DNA from: Cucumis sativus
Taxonomy: Eukaryota; Streptophyta; Magnoliopsida; Cucurbitales; Cucurbitaceae
Assembly: GCF_000004075.3 (NCBI RefSeq)
Contig: NC_026660.2
Coordinates: 28,027,498-28,091,497, forward strand
Direction of reading: 5' to 3'
Length of the DNA stretch: 64,000 bases
The notes below the pieces were generated by a model. It made no database searches, had not been told where the DNA came from, and saw only the letters and a list, made by a program, of their open reading frames with translations. The translations under genes and the position numbers were made by a program. This document shows, piece after piece, positions 48,529-59,120 of this stretch (positions are counted from its first letter, which is position 1; each line of letters starts with the position of its first letter).

Positions 48529-49776
48529 TTATTGATTATCAGCTGCATCTTCTTCAAACTGAGTTGCCTCCAAATTGAGCCAAATTGGGGGAGGCCGAAA
48601 AATTGGTGCATTATCATTTGAAAAGGCGTTCAGAATCCTTTTCTCTTCAAGCTCAAATACAAGAGTGTTATAACCAAGAGCACATTTTGGTGTATGAGTA
48701 AAGTATATGCAACTCCCTTTAAGTCCTTTAAAATATGGAGTTGAAACTGAAAAACAACAATCATTTCCCAAAACAAAGGATTCATTCCCCAAATTTTTTA
48801 CCTCAACCCATCTTCCCCACTCTTGATCAAGCCTATGAAGTTTGAAATCAATTACTTTAGGAGAGGAATCTTCAATGAGATTATTCAACCAATGGATATG
48901 GAAGATATCAGCATTCCATAACAATGGTTCCTTATCCAGAAATCGATCAACAACATAGAGTTCACCGTTACATTCAACCAAATGCTTTTGATTACCAAAA
49001 CCACATAATGGAGGAGAAAACTGTACCAATTTCATGGATGAATCAATCCAGAATATTGTTCCCCATCGATCAACTGCATAGAATTGCCCTTTGTACACAA
49101 TCACATCGTCGTAGTGGAAATTACAATGGTCGATCAGCGTCCATTTGTTGTCTCCATGTTTAGCAAACCCTAATTTTCCACCGGCGTAAATTGCTAAAAT
49201 GGTGCATTTCTTAACATCAATCCAGGGGGAATCAGGGAACATTACAACCTTAGTAATTCGAGGAACAAGAGAACCATTAGTATAACCAAGAGTATAAGAT
49301 TTAGCTACTTCGTAAATTCCAAAATCAAGCAAGTTCACTTCCTTCCGTAATAGATCGGAGTTGCATTTAGCATAGCGTGTTGAAAGCGGATGGAGAAAGC
49401 GCATTTTACCCAATTTTGTACTCTCGACCTTCGCTAACCAGCCCTCTGCAGGACAAGAAAAAGAAGAAGATGATGATGATGAAGAAGAAGAAGAAGAAGA
49501 AGCAAAATCGAAAGTTTGATGATGATCGAGAGGACTGAGGCGGTAGATTATTCTCCGGATAAGGTAGGCGTCTGTGAGATGATCGGCAGCGAAGACTGGA
49601 GAAGGGAGATCGAGAGGTAGAAGAGGAGAAACGGCGTTGAAAGGAGGTAGAGAAGCACGCCAAGATCGGCAGACACTGCGGAATCGGAGGACGTCGATGT
49701 AGGTATCGAGGCGTTTGCCGATGATTGGCCAAAGTTCAGGAGGAAGATCGGACCACCGTACACGGCTGTCTTCCAT
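48529..49776 (-). CDS. F-box/DUF295 protein (SKIP23-like), copy 2
   Basis: A single exon of 415 codons. The start is the ATG at 49776 (MEDSRVRWSDLPPELWPIIG); the frame is open upstream but has no further ATG. The F-box is at about residues 5-45 and is followed by a polyserine run (about residues 88-100) coded by a GAA/GAT triplet tract on the plus strand. The DUF295 domain contains TKVVMFPDSPWIDVKK, DVIVYKGQFYAVDRWGTIF and LVECNGELYVVDR, and the C-terminus continues through CIYFTHTPKCALGYNT to FRPPPIWLNLE. It is closely related to copy 3 and more distantly to copy 1. It is a presumed SCF substrate receptor. Confidence 0.9.
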   Translation of the reverse strand: MEDSRVRWSDLPPELWPIIGKRLDTYIDVLRFRSVCRSWRASLPPFNAVSPLLPLDLPSPVFAADHLTDAYLIRRIIYRLSPLDHHQTFDFASSSSSSSSSSSSSFSCPAEGWLAKVESTKLGKMRFLHPLSTRYAKCNSDLLRKEVNLLDFGIYEVAKSYTLGYTNGSLVPRITKVVMFPDSPWIDVKKCTILAIYAGGKLGFAKHGDNKWTLIDHCNFHYDDVIVYKGQFYAVDRWGTIFWIDSSMKLVQFSPPLCGFGNQKHLVECNGELYVVDRFLDKEPLLWNADIFHIHWLNNLIEDSSPKVIDFKLHRLDQEWGRWVEVKNLGNESFVLGNDCCFSVSTPYFKGLKGSCIYFTHTPKCALGYNTLVFELEEKRILNAFSNDNAPIFRPPPIWLNLEATQFEEDAADNQ

Positions 49777-50712
49777 GGTGGCTGAAGTTTGACTTGAATC
49801 CGATTGGTCCAACAGAAAGACGATGAGGAGAAAGAATATCAGTGGATTGGATTGACCTATGCTATTGACCCTTACGGAAACCAACTTTGATGATATAAAC
49901 AACAAATATGTTTACAATATAATTTTCTTTATATATCCGCATATATATCATACATTCGATGTTGCTATTGGAGCAACTTTTAATTTTTACTTTATCTAAT
50001 CTTCATAAATTGGCATTGCTAGACGTCAACGACCCATTTCTAAAACTTTCAAACCGATATTAAAAATCGAAGATCCTTGCTTGTTTGATATTTTAACACT
50101 AAAACCAAATCTAACATGAGGGTTGGAGACTCAAGTTAACTTTGAAGTTTTTGTCGCAGTTGAGCACATTGGACCAAATCCAATCTTTTGGAACTCTGCT
50201 AATGTCTCTAATTATTATAGCTCTGAGCTGACATCCTCTCTAGTTGTACTCTCCATCTTATCATTAATGAAGAGATCTTTTGGTTTATCTAATCTAAAAA
50301 AGTTGTTTTTTTTTAACTTTTAAGTTGTATGAATATATAGATAAAAACTTTGAAGATTCCAAGGTACTTTTTAACGAGAAGTGCAAGGCTCATAACATTT
50401 TCTACAACTTACCTAAAGAAAGTTGAAAAGTTTCAACAATTTCAAATGAACTGTCATGAATGTGATCATTGCTATATGGAATCCCATAAATCTTAATAAC
50501 GATAAGAACATATGCTTCCCAATTCAGCTTCTATTGAAATACAGGCAGAGATTCTATTTACATTACAAACAATTGATGAAATCCAAAGCCACGATAATGG
50601 AGAAGAAGAGGAAGAAGAAGAGGAAGAAGAAGAGGAAGAAGAAGAGGAAGAAGAAGAGGAAGAAGAAGAATCCTTACAGTATCAAGAAACAGAATGCCAT
50701 GGACTCGAACCT
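49777..50712. other. Spacer between F-box copies 2 and 3
   Basis: Holds the copy 2 promoter on the left and the copy 3 3' UTR on the right, including a 12-bp minisatellite (50600-50671). Open frames here on the plus strand come from that repeat. Confidence 0.6.
50600..50671. repeat. 12-bp purine minisatellite (AAGAAGAGGAAG)n
   Basis: About six units of a GAAGAAGAGGAA pattern, all purine on the plus strand, just beyond the stop codon of F-box copy 3, so it would be transcribed as a pyrimidine tract in its 3' UTR. It should vary in copy number. Confidence 0.9.
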
Positions 50713-51867
50713 CTAAGAATGAAGCCAAATCGGCGGTGCCCTGAAAATTTGTGGAGAAGCTTTCACAATCGTCCTTTCCTCAAGATCGAGTACATGAGTA
50801 CTAAAGCCATAGCCGAGATCAGATTGTAGTTCGTCGGAAAAATATATGCAATTCTCTTTAAATCCTTCAAAATCAGCAGCTGAAACCGAGAAACTATTGT
50901 GCCCTACAACGAACGCACGATTCCCCAAATTCTTAACCTCCACCCATCTTGATTTTCCCATGATCTCTTGATCCAGCCTATGCACTTTGAAATCAACCAC
51001 TCTTGGCATCGGTTCATCAAACCAAGAATTCAATAACTCCGGATCCTTCTTCTGCTCCAAAAATCGATCAACCACATAAATTTCTCCCCCACACTCAATC
51101 AAATGTTTCTCGTTACTGATAACGCCCAATTCAGGAGAAATTTGTACCAATTTCATCGATGAATCAATCAAGAAAACTGTTCCCAGTCTATCAACGGTAT
51201 AAATTTCCCCTTCGTAGACAATAAGATCAGCGAAACAAAAATTGGGGCTACCAATCAGCGTCCATTTGTAATCTCCAACTTTAGTATACCCTAATTTTCC
51301 TTCTATGTTAACTGCTACAATAATGGAGGTCTTCTTCACATCGATCCAAGCAGAATCAGGGAAAACTACAACCTTATTTATGAAAAGAATACCTCCAATA
51401 GTGGATCTAAGAATATATGATTTAGCTACTTCATGAATTCGAAAATCCAGCAAGTTGACTTCCTTTCGAAACACTTGATTCCTGGATTTAACCCAGTCTG
51501 TAGAAAGCGGAGTTAGAAATCGTAATTTGCCGAGGTTAGTGGTCTCGACCTTCGCCAACCAGCCCGCGGAAGCACGAGAAGAAGAAGAAGAAGAAGAAGG
51601 GTAAGTTGAGGTTTGATGATGACGGAGGGGACTGGTACCATAGATTATCCTTCGGATAACTAAAGCGTCTTCAATTCGATGATCGAAGGGGTGAGAAACA
51701 AGGAGAGGTGAAAGAAGAGAAATGGCGTTCAATTGAGGAAGGGAAGCACGCCATGATCGACATACACTGCGAAAGCGGACGATGTCAATATAATTATCAA
51801 GGCGTTTTCCGATGAGTGGCCAGAGTTGAGGCGGGAGATCGGACCACCGTACCCGAGATTTCTCCAT
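50713..51867 (-). CDS. F-box/DUF295 protein (SKIP23-like), copy 3
   Basis: A single exon of 384 codons starting MEKSRVRWSDLPPQLWPLIG. The F-box at about residues 5-45 ends RFRSVCRSWRASLPQ. A shorter polyserine stretch (TYPSSSSSSSRAS) sits where copy 2 has its longer one. The DUF295 part shows NKVVVFPDSAWIDVKK, DLIVYEGEIYTVDRLGTVF and LIECGGEIYVVDRFLEQ. It ends EERTIVKASPQIFRAPPIWLHS. The frame is intact and ATG-initiated, so the gene looks functional. The three copies share orientation, gene structure and the polyserine position, as expected from tandem duplication. Confidence 0.9.
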   Translation of the reverse strand: MEKSRVRWSDLPPQLWPLIGKRLDNYIDIVRFRSVCRSWRASLPQLNAISLLSPLLVSHPFDHRIEDALVIRRIIYGTSPLRHHQTSTYPSSSSSSSRASAGWLAKVETTNLGKLRFLTPLSTDWVKSRNQVFRKEVNLLDFRIHEVAKSYILRSTIGGILFINKVVVFPDSAWIDVKKTSIIVAVNIEGKLGYTKVGDYKWTLIGSPNFCFADLIVYEGEIYTVDRLGTVFLIDSSMKLVQISPELGVISNEKHLIECGGEIYVVDRFLEQKKDPELLNSWFDEPMPRVVDFKVHRLDQEIMGKSRWVEVKNLGNRAFVVGHNSFSVSAADFEGFKENCIYFSDELQSDLGYGFSTHVLDLEERTIVKASPQIFRAPPIWLHS

Positions 51868-54207
51868 TGACTTGCTTGGAGACGAAGGAATGAAAGTGTG
51901 TAGACTGAAGATTACAGTTATATTTGAATACTATGGGCCATGGGGTTCGTTTCAAGATTTGAATCGGAACATCTTTTCCACAGCATTTGTTAACTTAAAT
52001 GTTAAATCTTAAATTATTATAAATAATAATAATATTTTTCATACAAAAGAAAAAAACAATAAAATGATTTTAAAAATTAATAAAACGTTTTTTCCCTTAA
52101 AACAAACAATAAATTAGTTTTGCACAAAAAAATAAAACATTTTTAAAATAAAAGAAAAAACTTATTTTTTAATATTTTAAAAAAATTAGAAAGAAATAGT
52201 TCATAATATCTCTTTTTTTATATTGTAGTTTTGGCAAATATAACGGTAATAAAAAGGTGATGGTAACGTGCTTTTAAATTTATTATTTTTACAATTTTAG
52301 AAATGTAAATGACACGAGTTCTATTATCATAAGTTATTCTTGTTATTTTTGCAAACTCTCCATCTTTAAACTTAATTCATTCGAACAAAAAAATAGATAC
52401 ACCTTCTATTACCTAACTCATTATTTAAAATAATTATTTTCTTAAAAAATTATAAAAAATAGTAATTTTGACAAAGATTCTATTAACAGACTATGATAGC
52501 CACAAATATGCTCAATATAAATATACTCCAAAATTTTGGTATAGATTGTAAATATTTTAATTTATTTTGGTTTGTCCAAATTGTTATTGATATTTTTACA
52601 TTTGATTACTTTTAAATGATATTATGGAGTTTTATTTTATTTTAAAAATAGTATATATCTATACAACTATTCATATACATATTTTTGTTGAGCACATAAT
52701 ACACCTCGTTGAATTGGGACCGACAGGGCAATCCAAGTATGGCCCAAACAAAAATTTAGTGATTGCTATCAACTTGACATGCAAGTACCTCAACTTATTG
52801 TATGCCATTGCCTAAAAGAAAAAGTAAGATTCATATCTTCTTTTACACATGCTTTAACTAAAACAAATCATGATTTTCAAGTATGGTAGAAAAAATGTAT
52901 TTTAGCTTTACTATTTGTTTAAACAAAACATCTCTATTTTTTGTTTAAAGGAAAAAATGTAATTGATAAAGCTAGTATATTTCAAACTATATTTTTGCTG
53001 CTTCCAAAACCATTTGCAATTTAGGTTTGTCAAATGGAGTTTTTCTATCCATATTAATTCTAAAAATAGTTAGCAAATTTTGAAATTTAAATGAAACAAA
53101 ATTTAAGTGCGAATGTATTTTTTTTCTTTTTTTTGTTAGTATACTTTTACATATTCAATTTAGACTCTTAATAGGAAAATTATTGGCAAAAAGAAAAAGG
53201 TGATTTTAAACTTATTTATAAGTTTTTTTTTTAAAAAAAATATAAAAGTTTCACAGTCTATTTAAACAAAGTGAACGAAATTAAGGGTAAATATTTTGTG
53301 GAATGGTATATTTTTTACGATTTAATATTACTCTTTTTATATAATTATTTATCATTTACTATAATTTTTTTTCCATATTTTTAGTAATATAAAATTTAAT
53401 TAAAAATAAACTTATTTAAACTAAAAAATCATTATATAGCAATAAAATTATTCCTCTAGTCATTTAATATTTGAAAATGTAATAAAATAACTGAAAATTA
53501 TAACCAATAAATTAAAAATCTAAAACCTTGTTTTGTTTAAATATCAAAAGTGTTATCTTTTTTTAAAAATATATTACTAATCCTTCCCACTAAAATTAGT
53601 GAATAATTATCTCTACACTTTTAAATAAAAGTTTTTTTTTTCAAAAATATAAAAAATAACAAACTATTTACACAAAACCACTAACAATTTTTTTTTTTCT
53701 AGTTTATTGTTGTTTTTTGCCTTAAAAAATAGTTTAATCTCCCTGAGGGTTTCATTTTTAAATTGAAAAAATATTAATATTTAATTTATTTTTTAGAAAA
53801 ATTGTAAAACCAATCTTTTCTATTTTTGAAAACACCCTCTTATTTGATTGAAAATGGTTATTATTTAGTTTTTTTTATAAAAAAAGTTGATTTAACTAAA
53901 AGTATTAAATTGAAGATTTATCGTAAGCTTAAACCTTATTGAACTATAAATTTAAAATTTAGGGGGTGAACTGAAGATTGAAGAAGATGGAATTAATATG
54001 GATCAATCAATTATTGATAATTAATAACTAAATAGGAAATAAAAATTGGCCGATTGTAAAAAATAATTCCGTCTTTATACTTTCTCCGGCAGATTCACTA
54101 TAACTCTCTCACTTTCTCTCTTCTTCGATGGTAATTTCGGAGTAGACGCCGAACAAAAAAACTCTTCCAAAACCTTCTCGCCGATGTAAAATTCATCCAT
54201 TCTGTTC
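51868..54207. other. Very AT-rich spacer upstream of the PAT10 gene
   Basis: Dominated by A/T homopolymers. It includes a fragment of the dispersed repeat (52430-52615) and, on the right, the promoter and leader of the S-acyltransferase gene (about 53950-54207). No gene found. Confidence 0.6.
52430..52615. repeat. Dispersed repeat fragment, copy D
   Basis: Contains AACAGACTATGATAGCCAC and ATTTTGGTATAGATTGTAAA followed by TATTTTAATTTATTT, nearly the same as the end of copy A at about 9976. Confidence 0.5.
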
Positions 54208-57200
54208 ATGGTTTTGAAGATGATCGTGGATGTTTGCCGCCCTCGCGACTTCTTGGATCGGATAATGGACCGATACATTCGCTTTTTCCCTTGTCTTTCC
54301 GATCCTGGTACCTCTTCAAATCCTTTTTTTTCTTCTCCCTCTTTGAATCTTTCTTTCTAGACTTTGGGAACTGAAAATGGGAACTGAGAAATGGGTGTAG
54401 CCTATTTCCCCCTTTTCCCCATGTTTTTCTTTCGTTTGGTTTCACTAATTTTCTTTATACCTTGCCTTATCTGAATTCTACTTGAGCTTGAGGCTTTCGT
54501 CGTTTTCTGATTGTTGCTTCGTTTCTTATTGTCATCATTGTGTTTTTTGTGTGGATTTTGATTGTTTGGGAAGTGGGTTTCAGTCCGGAGATCTTCGTTG
54601 GGATTAAAAGTAGCGTTGGTGATGCTGCATCTTGTTTATGCTGGACTTCTCTTTGCATTCGACCGTCATTTGATTGAAGAAGCTAAAATTAAACCGTGGT
54701 ATGTTGTTATTTTGTATTGTTCTAAGTAGAATAATGAAAACTGGCTCAACTTCTACTGGATGTTAAGTTTATTTTGTGAATTTACGCCATTTACTTAAAG
54801 TTGACCCGTGCATCAAGTCAATGATATTGTTTCATCATTTGAAGTTCAGTGGGTTCTCGAAGTGGAAAACACAAAATTTCACGGGTTGATAGAAAAGTTT
54901 TTCTTTCAAAAGAAAGGAGACAATATGGATATGGTTAAATATATCTACATCTTGACGAATCTTTTTAGGTTGTTAAATCCTACAAAGTTTGGAGTCATGC
55001 AATCTATGATACTTCAATCTATGACTTCAAAGACAGATTATACCAACATTCGCGTCGTGGATTGGTTATTTTCATGAGCTATGTAAAACCTCTGCGTTTA
55101 TTTGTATTGTAGCCCCGACCTTTGATGCAATGTGTGATTGACCTGGTGTAGGTCCCAAAATAGGTTTGCTACCAGCCTTCCACCATACATGTGTTCTTTC
55201 TGCAGTCCTCTTTTAGTAAATTAATATGTAGGAACCCCAAAGATATTGCAATATCTAGACTTGGGACAGGCATTGGGCATTTGCTAGTGGCTGTTTTGTA
55301 CTTAATCTGTGGTTGCTAGTGTTAGTATTTTGATCATTTTGGTAACTATTTCAGACCCGCCACCTGTAATCTTTTCTGTCTTGAATAAGTTTCCAATATC
55401 TTTTTTCCTTCAAAATTCTCAGGTACGCAGCTTCATATTTCTTGCTTTTCGTTGCTACTCTCATTCAGTACTTTGTAACATCATGCTCATCTCCAGGGTA
55501 ATGGCAACTATCTTGTGTTTCCGTTAGATCTCTTGTTAAATTAGTTTGCTTTACAGGGAAATTTGACTACTTTTTCTTTCTTTTCCCCTTCTGTTTCAGT
55601 TATGTCCTTGAGGCAATGAGGGCTGCTATTGAGAAAGATAATGCTTTTAGAAAGGCATCAAAGTAAGTTTTATCACCTTTTCTGTAGCAAGCATTTTATG
55701 CGTATCTTATTCTCTGTATTTAGTGAGAGAATAACCAATGAATATGATGTAAATTTAAATTTTCTTAATATATATGTTTTCTAAATGTTTAAGCAAAGAC
55801 AACCTGCTTCAAGCAAGAATGTAAGTGTGGTTGTTACTATAGACCGGAACCCTGCCGAAAAGACTGTTCAGGCAGATGTAACATCGTGGACAAAGATGGT
55901 GATGGACATGTACCCTCCTGGAACATTACTTAGGTAACTTCTTTACTTGCTTTAAGAAGAACATTTTTGTTTCTATTTTTATAATGTGCAATTTCCCTTT
56001 TATGTTTAAGAAGAGAAAATTTTGGTAGTTCTCAAGTTGACTCATTGGTATATTAAATCATGTGTACTCAATAACCTAATATGGTTATTTCCAGTGGTTG
56101 TCATCATATGTAATTGAACCTTTTGAACCCATTGTGCTTATCTTGAATATGGAGAGGAGGATAATTTATTTTCTCTAATTTTGAGAAATTAAACCGGCAT
56201 TCACTTTAATAGCACCTAATTTGACATCTGTGTTAAAATTATCACTTCTGTCTGGGGCTTAAAGAAAACAATGCATTAACTGCTCCGTGATTGCAAAAAA
56301 TCTACTCTTCAAATGCATTCATATACGTGTGGGTGAGGGAAATTGTTTAATTGATATTACTGCTAACTGTTTTCTCTTTCTTTTGCAGAAATTTTACATG
56401 CTCCTATTGTCATGTAGAGCAGGTACTTTACAGTTTACACCATGTCATATTACACTCTGAGAGTTCTTGTGTTATTCTTATCATTGGTTCGATCAAGAAT
56501 TTTGCATGTTCATTGTCTTGATTTCTTTCAGTGAATTTTTTTTCTAAATTTTAATTTTACAGAACATATAGTTGTTTCTTAAAGTAGCATTTAAGCTTTT
56601 CACATTTAGTAATTTTATTCTATCGTAGGAGTTCTTTAGTTGGATAATCTCTAAGATAATTAGCTCTATGAAGAATCTTCAAAATATTTACTGTGATTAC
56701 CTTTGAGTTTCCTCTTGCTTGCCATATATTGTGAGGGTAACTTTATTATAATTTAATACTAGACAGATAGTACCGCAAGAAATAATTGTTATGGAATTGA
56801 ATTGGAAAGTTAGTGAGTTAAGTCTTTCAAAACTTCCCGTTCATTTCAGTTGCAAACATAGTCTAATGAAGGAGAACTTATGCCTTGGTACTGAGACTTG
56901 GTCTGTTTATTTTGGATGGTTGCTTCCCCCACATCAGCTCTGCTACTTATTTAACTAGTTTTAATCCTCAACTTCTTTTTCATAGTCCCCCTTTTTTTCG
57001 TTGTACATTTGTAGCCTCCAAGGACGAAGCATTGCCATGATTGTGATAGATGCGTACTTCAGTTTGATCATCATTGTGTCTGGCTTGGGACATGTATTGG
57101 CCAGGGAAATCATTGTCGGTTCTGGTGGGTTTACGATTTTTAGATATCACATATTCAACTTCATATAATTGTTTGTTGTGGTCGGTACTTTTTGTCTGAA

Positions 57201-58591
57201 TCTGTCGTACATCATTTTTTAGCTGCTTTTCATGTAATAAAAATTTCATGATGCATGGATGTAAAATGTCCTAATTAGTTCTGATTTGCTACATAAGTTG
57301 GATATTTTGTAAAAAGCCATGGATCTAACAAAATAAAGATGGGTTAAAAAATAATTATAACAAAAAAAACTCTGGTGCTTCAGAAGATGATGAATTTTCC
57401 ACAAATTTTGGAACTATCAGATGGTAGTTGAACTCGACTACACTATTAGACTGTTGGTGGATAGTTGTTGAATGTTTTTTTTTTTTTGCTTATTTTTGTT
57501 ATCCGACTTATTCTGTGTGATGTGATTTTGTTCAGTTCTTCAGTCTGTTATAACAATGATAATTGAAATTGTATGTGTCTTCGATGATATCTTTTAAGTT
57601 TACAAATTCTTTCGACTTCCTTTAAATTGAAGAATATGATTACTCGTGTTATAACTTCTAGTTCCTTTTGAAGATATTGCCCTTACTAAGGTAGTTTTGC
57701 TCTTCCAACCCAGGTGGTACATTTTTGAGGAGACGGCTTTATGTTTGTGGACTGGAATATGGTACATTTCATACCTCAAGGCTGATATGGCACGGGCTTG
57801 GTATGTATGGTATCCTTCCAATGCTTTTAATTCAGTAGAAGTTCTTAGCACTACTATCGTAGTTTTTTCATGGTTAATTCAATTCTCAAATCATCAAAGT
57901 TTGCATAAGTAAAAGCTGCTAGGTTTTGGTGTGTAGTGTCAGGTTTGAACATTAGTGTCAAATTGAATCAGTTGAGACCATGAACTTACCAACGCTGAAG
58001 AAAGATCTTTGAATGGTTTATTCTCAGGTGGAAGGATGCCATTGTCATTGTGCTTCTGATTACCTTATCGATTGCCTTGATATTTCTACTACTATTGCTT
58101 CTGTTTCACAGGTACTGTTAGTTACCCCCATGGTTGAGCAGTCTTGGACGAACTTCTATATTTAGTAGTTATGACTCATGAAGTAGTGTCAACTTGTTTC
58201 GTTTTGCAGCTATCTTGTTCTTACAAATCAAACTACATATGAACTTGTTAGACGTAGGCGAATCTTTTACTTAAGGTTTGCTCAACTCTTTCATCTCTTT
58301 TAACATAACCATTTCAGAGAGCTTTCATTAAAACTTGTATTGCATATCATCCCTGGCATGTTATATATGTCCAACATATTATGCTTTGGAAGAGCATTTA
58401 ATTTGGTTACCTGCAGGAGCATTCCTGAAAGAGTTTATCCCTTCAGCAAAGGAGTTTGCCGTAATTTGTACGATTTCTGTTGTCAAAGAGGCAACATATA
58501 TAACTTTGAGCCCCTGCCTTCGGCTCAGGTACTTGAAGAGAGATCAAGACCGTACACGTGTTCAGACATCTATAGGTGTAGATGTTGCTGA
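54208..58591 (+). CDS. PAT10: Protein S-acyltransferase (DHHC), PAT10 type
   Basis: DHHC enzymes attach palmitate to cysteines of membrane proteins; Arabidopsis PAT10 acts at the Golgi/tonoplast on CBL calcium sensors. Eleven exons: 54208-54307, 54584-54698, 55423-55497, 55600-55662, 55799-55933, 56389-56422, 57015-57124, 57714-57800, 58028-58111, 58210-58275 and 58417-58591; 1044 bp, 347 aa (PAT10 about 340). Two spans come first ([21 protein letters not shown] is split around the exon 2 core; then [14 protein letters not shown]). The cysteine-rich domain runs [24 protein letters not shown], with catalytic DHHC in [13 protein letters not shown]. Two more spans and the TTxE-type motif [11 protein letters not shown] follow. 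The tail [17 protein letters not shown]...[16 protein letters not shown] is diagnostic of PAT10. The exon 5 acceptor is GCAAAG/ACAACC; an earlier AG would bring in a stop. Confidence 0.93.
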
Positions 58592-59120
58592 TTTGTTACA
58601 ATGTACCATTTGCTTAACATTCTTTCATGTTATCACTAGGTTGTGGTGGTTGGTGTGGGGAGAAGCTTGTCTGTCACTTTCATTTTATCCCCCCCCCCCC
58701 CCCCCCCCCCCGAAATTTAACTGATGAACAATTTTAGAGCTTAGGTAATCTTTTTCTTTTCTTTTCTTCTGGTGTAAAATTGTTTGTGGTGGTGAAATAG
58801 ATGCTTTATGATCTTATTTAAACTTTGGTCCTTCATGGACCATTTTACTTCACTTTCTCAAATCATAAAATTTAACGGAAGCTGGTTGTTGACTGAACAT
58901 TAGGTTAAAAAATTAAATCAATATATTTCAACAAATATTCTTAAAAGCTGCTTCCTGAACATCATCTCTTATCTGTTTACAGTATTTGATTATATAGGGT
59001 AGTGTAACAACAAATGAATCTTAAACTACTGGTTTTAGGTTTATTTGAATGCAAAAAGGTCGAGTAGTTAACATGTGCACCTACCAAACCCACAAAATCA
59101 AAGCAAGATTCTAAGTAAGT
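58592..59120. other. Convergent 3' ends of PAT10 and IST1-like genes
   Basis: The two genes end 529 bp apart. The PAT10 3' UTR side contains a run of 23 C (58689-58711). Confidence 0.6.
58689..58711. repeat. Homopolymer run of 23 C
   Basis: An uninterrupted C tract about 100 bp beyond the PAT10 stop. Its G-rich complement could form a G-quadruplex. The exact length is prone to sequencing and assembly error. Confidence 0.8.

Noticed and set aside
49777-49905. N-terminal extension of F-box copy 2 with a hydrophobic stretch that could look like a signal anchor
   Set aside because: No ATG in the extension, and the paralogues begin at the position equivalent to 49776.
50456-50829. Plus-strand Lys-rich and Glu-rich frames downstream of F-box copy 3
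   Set aside because: Generated by the 12-bp minisatellite and overlapping the 3' end of the real gene.
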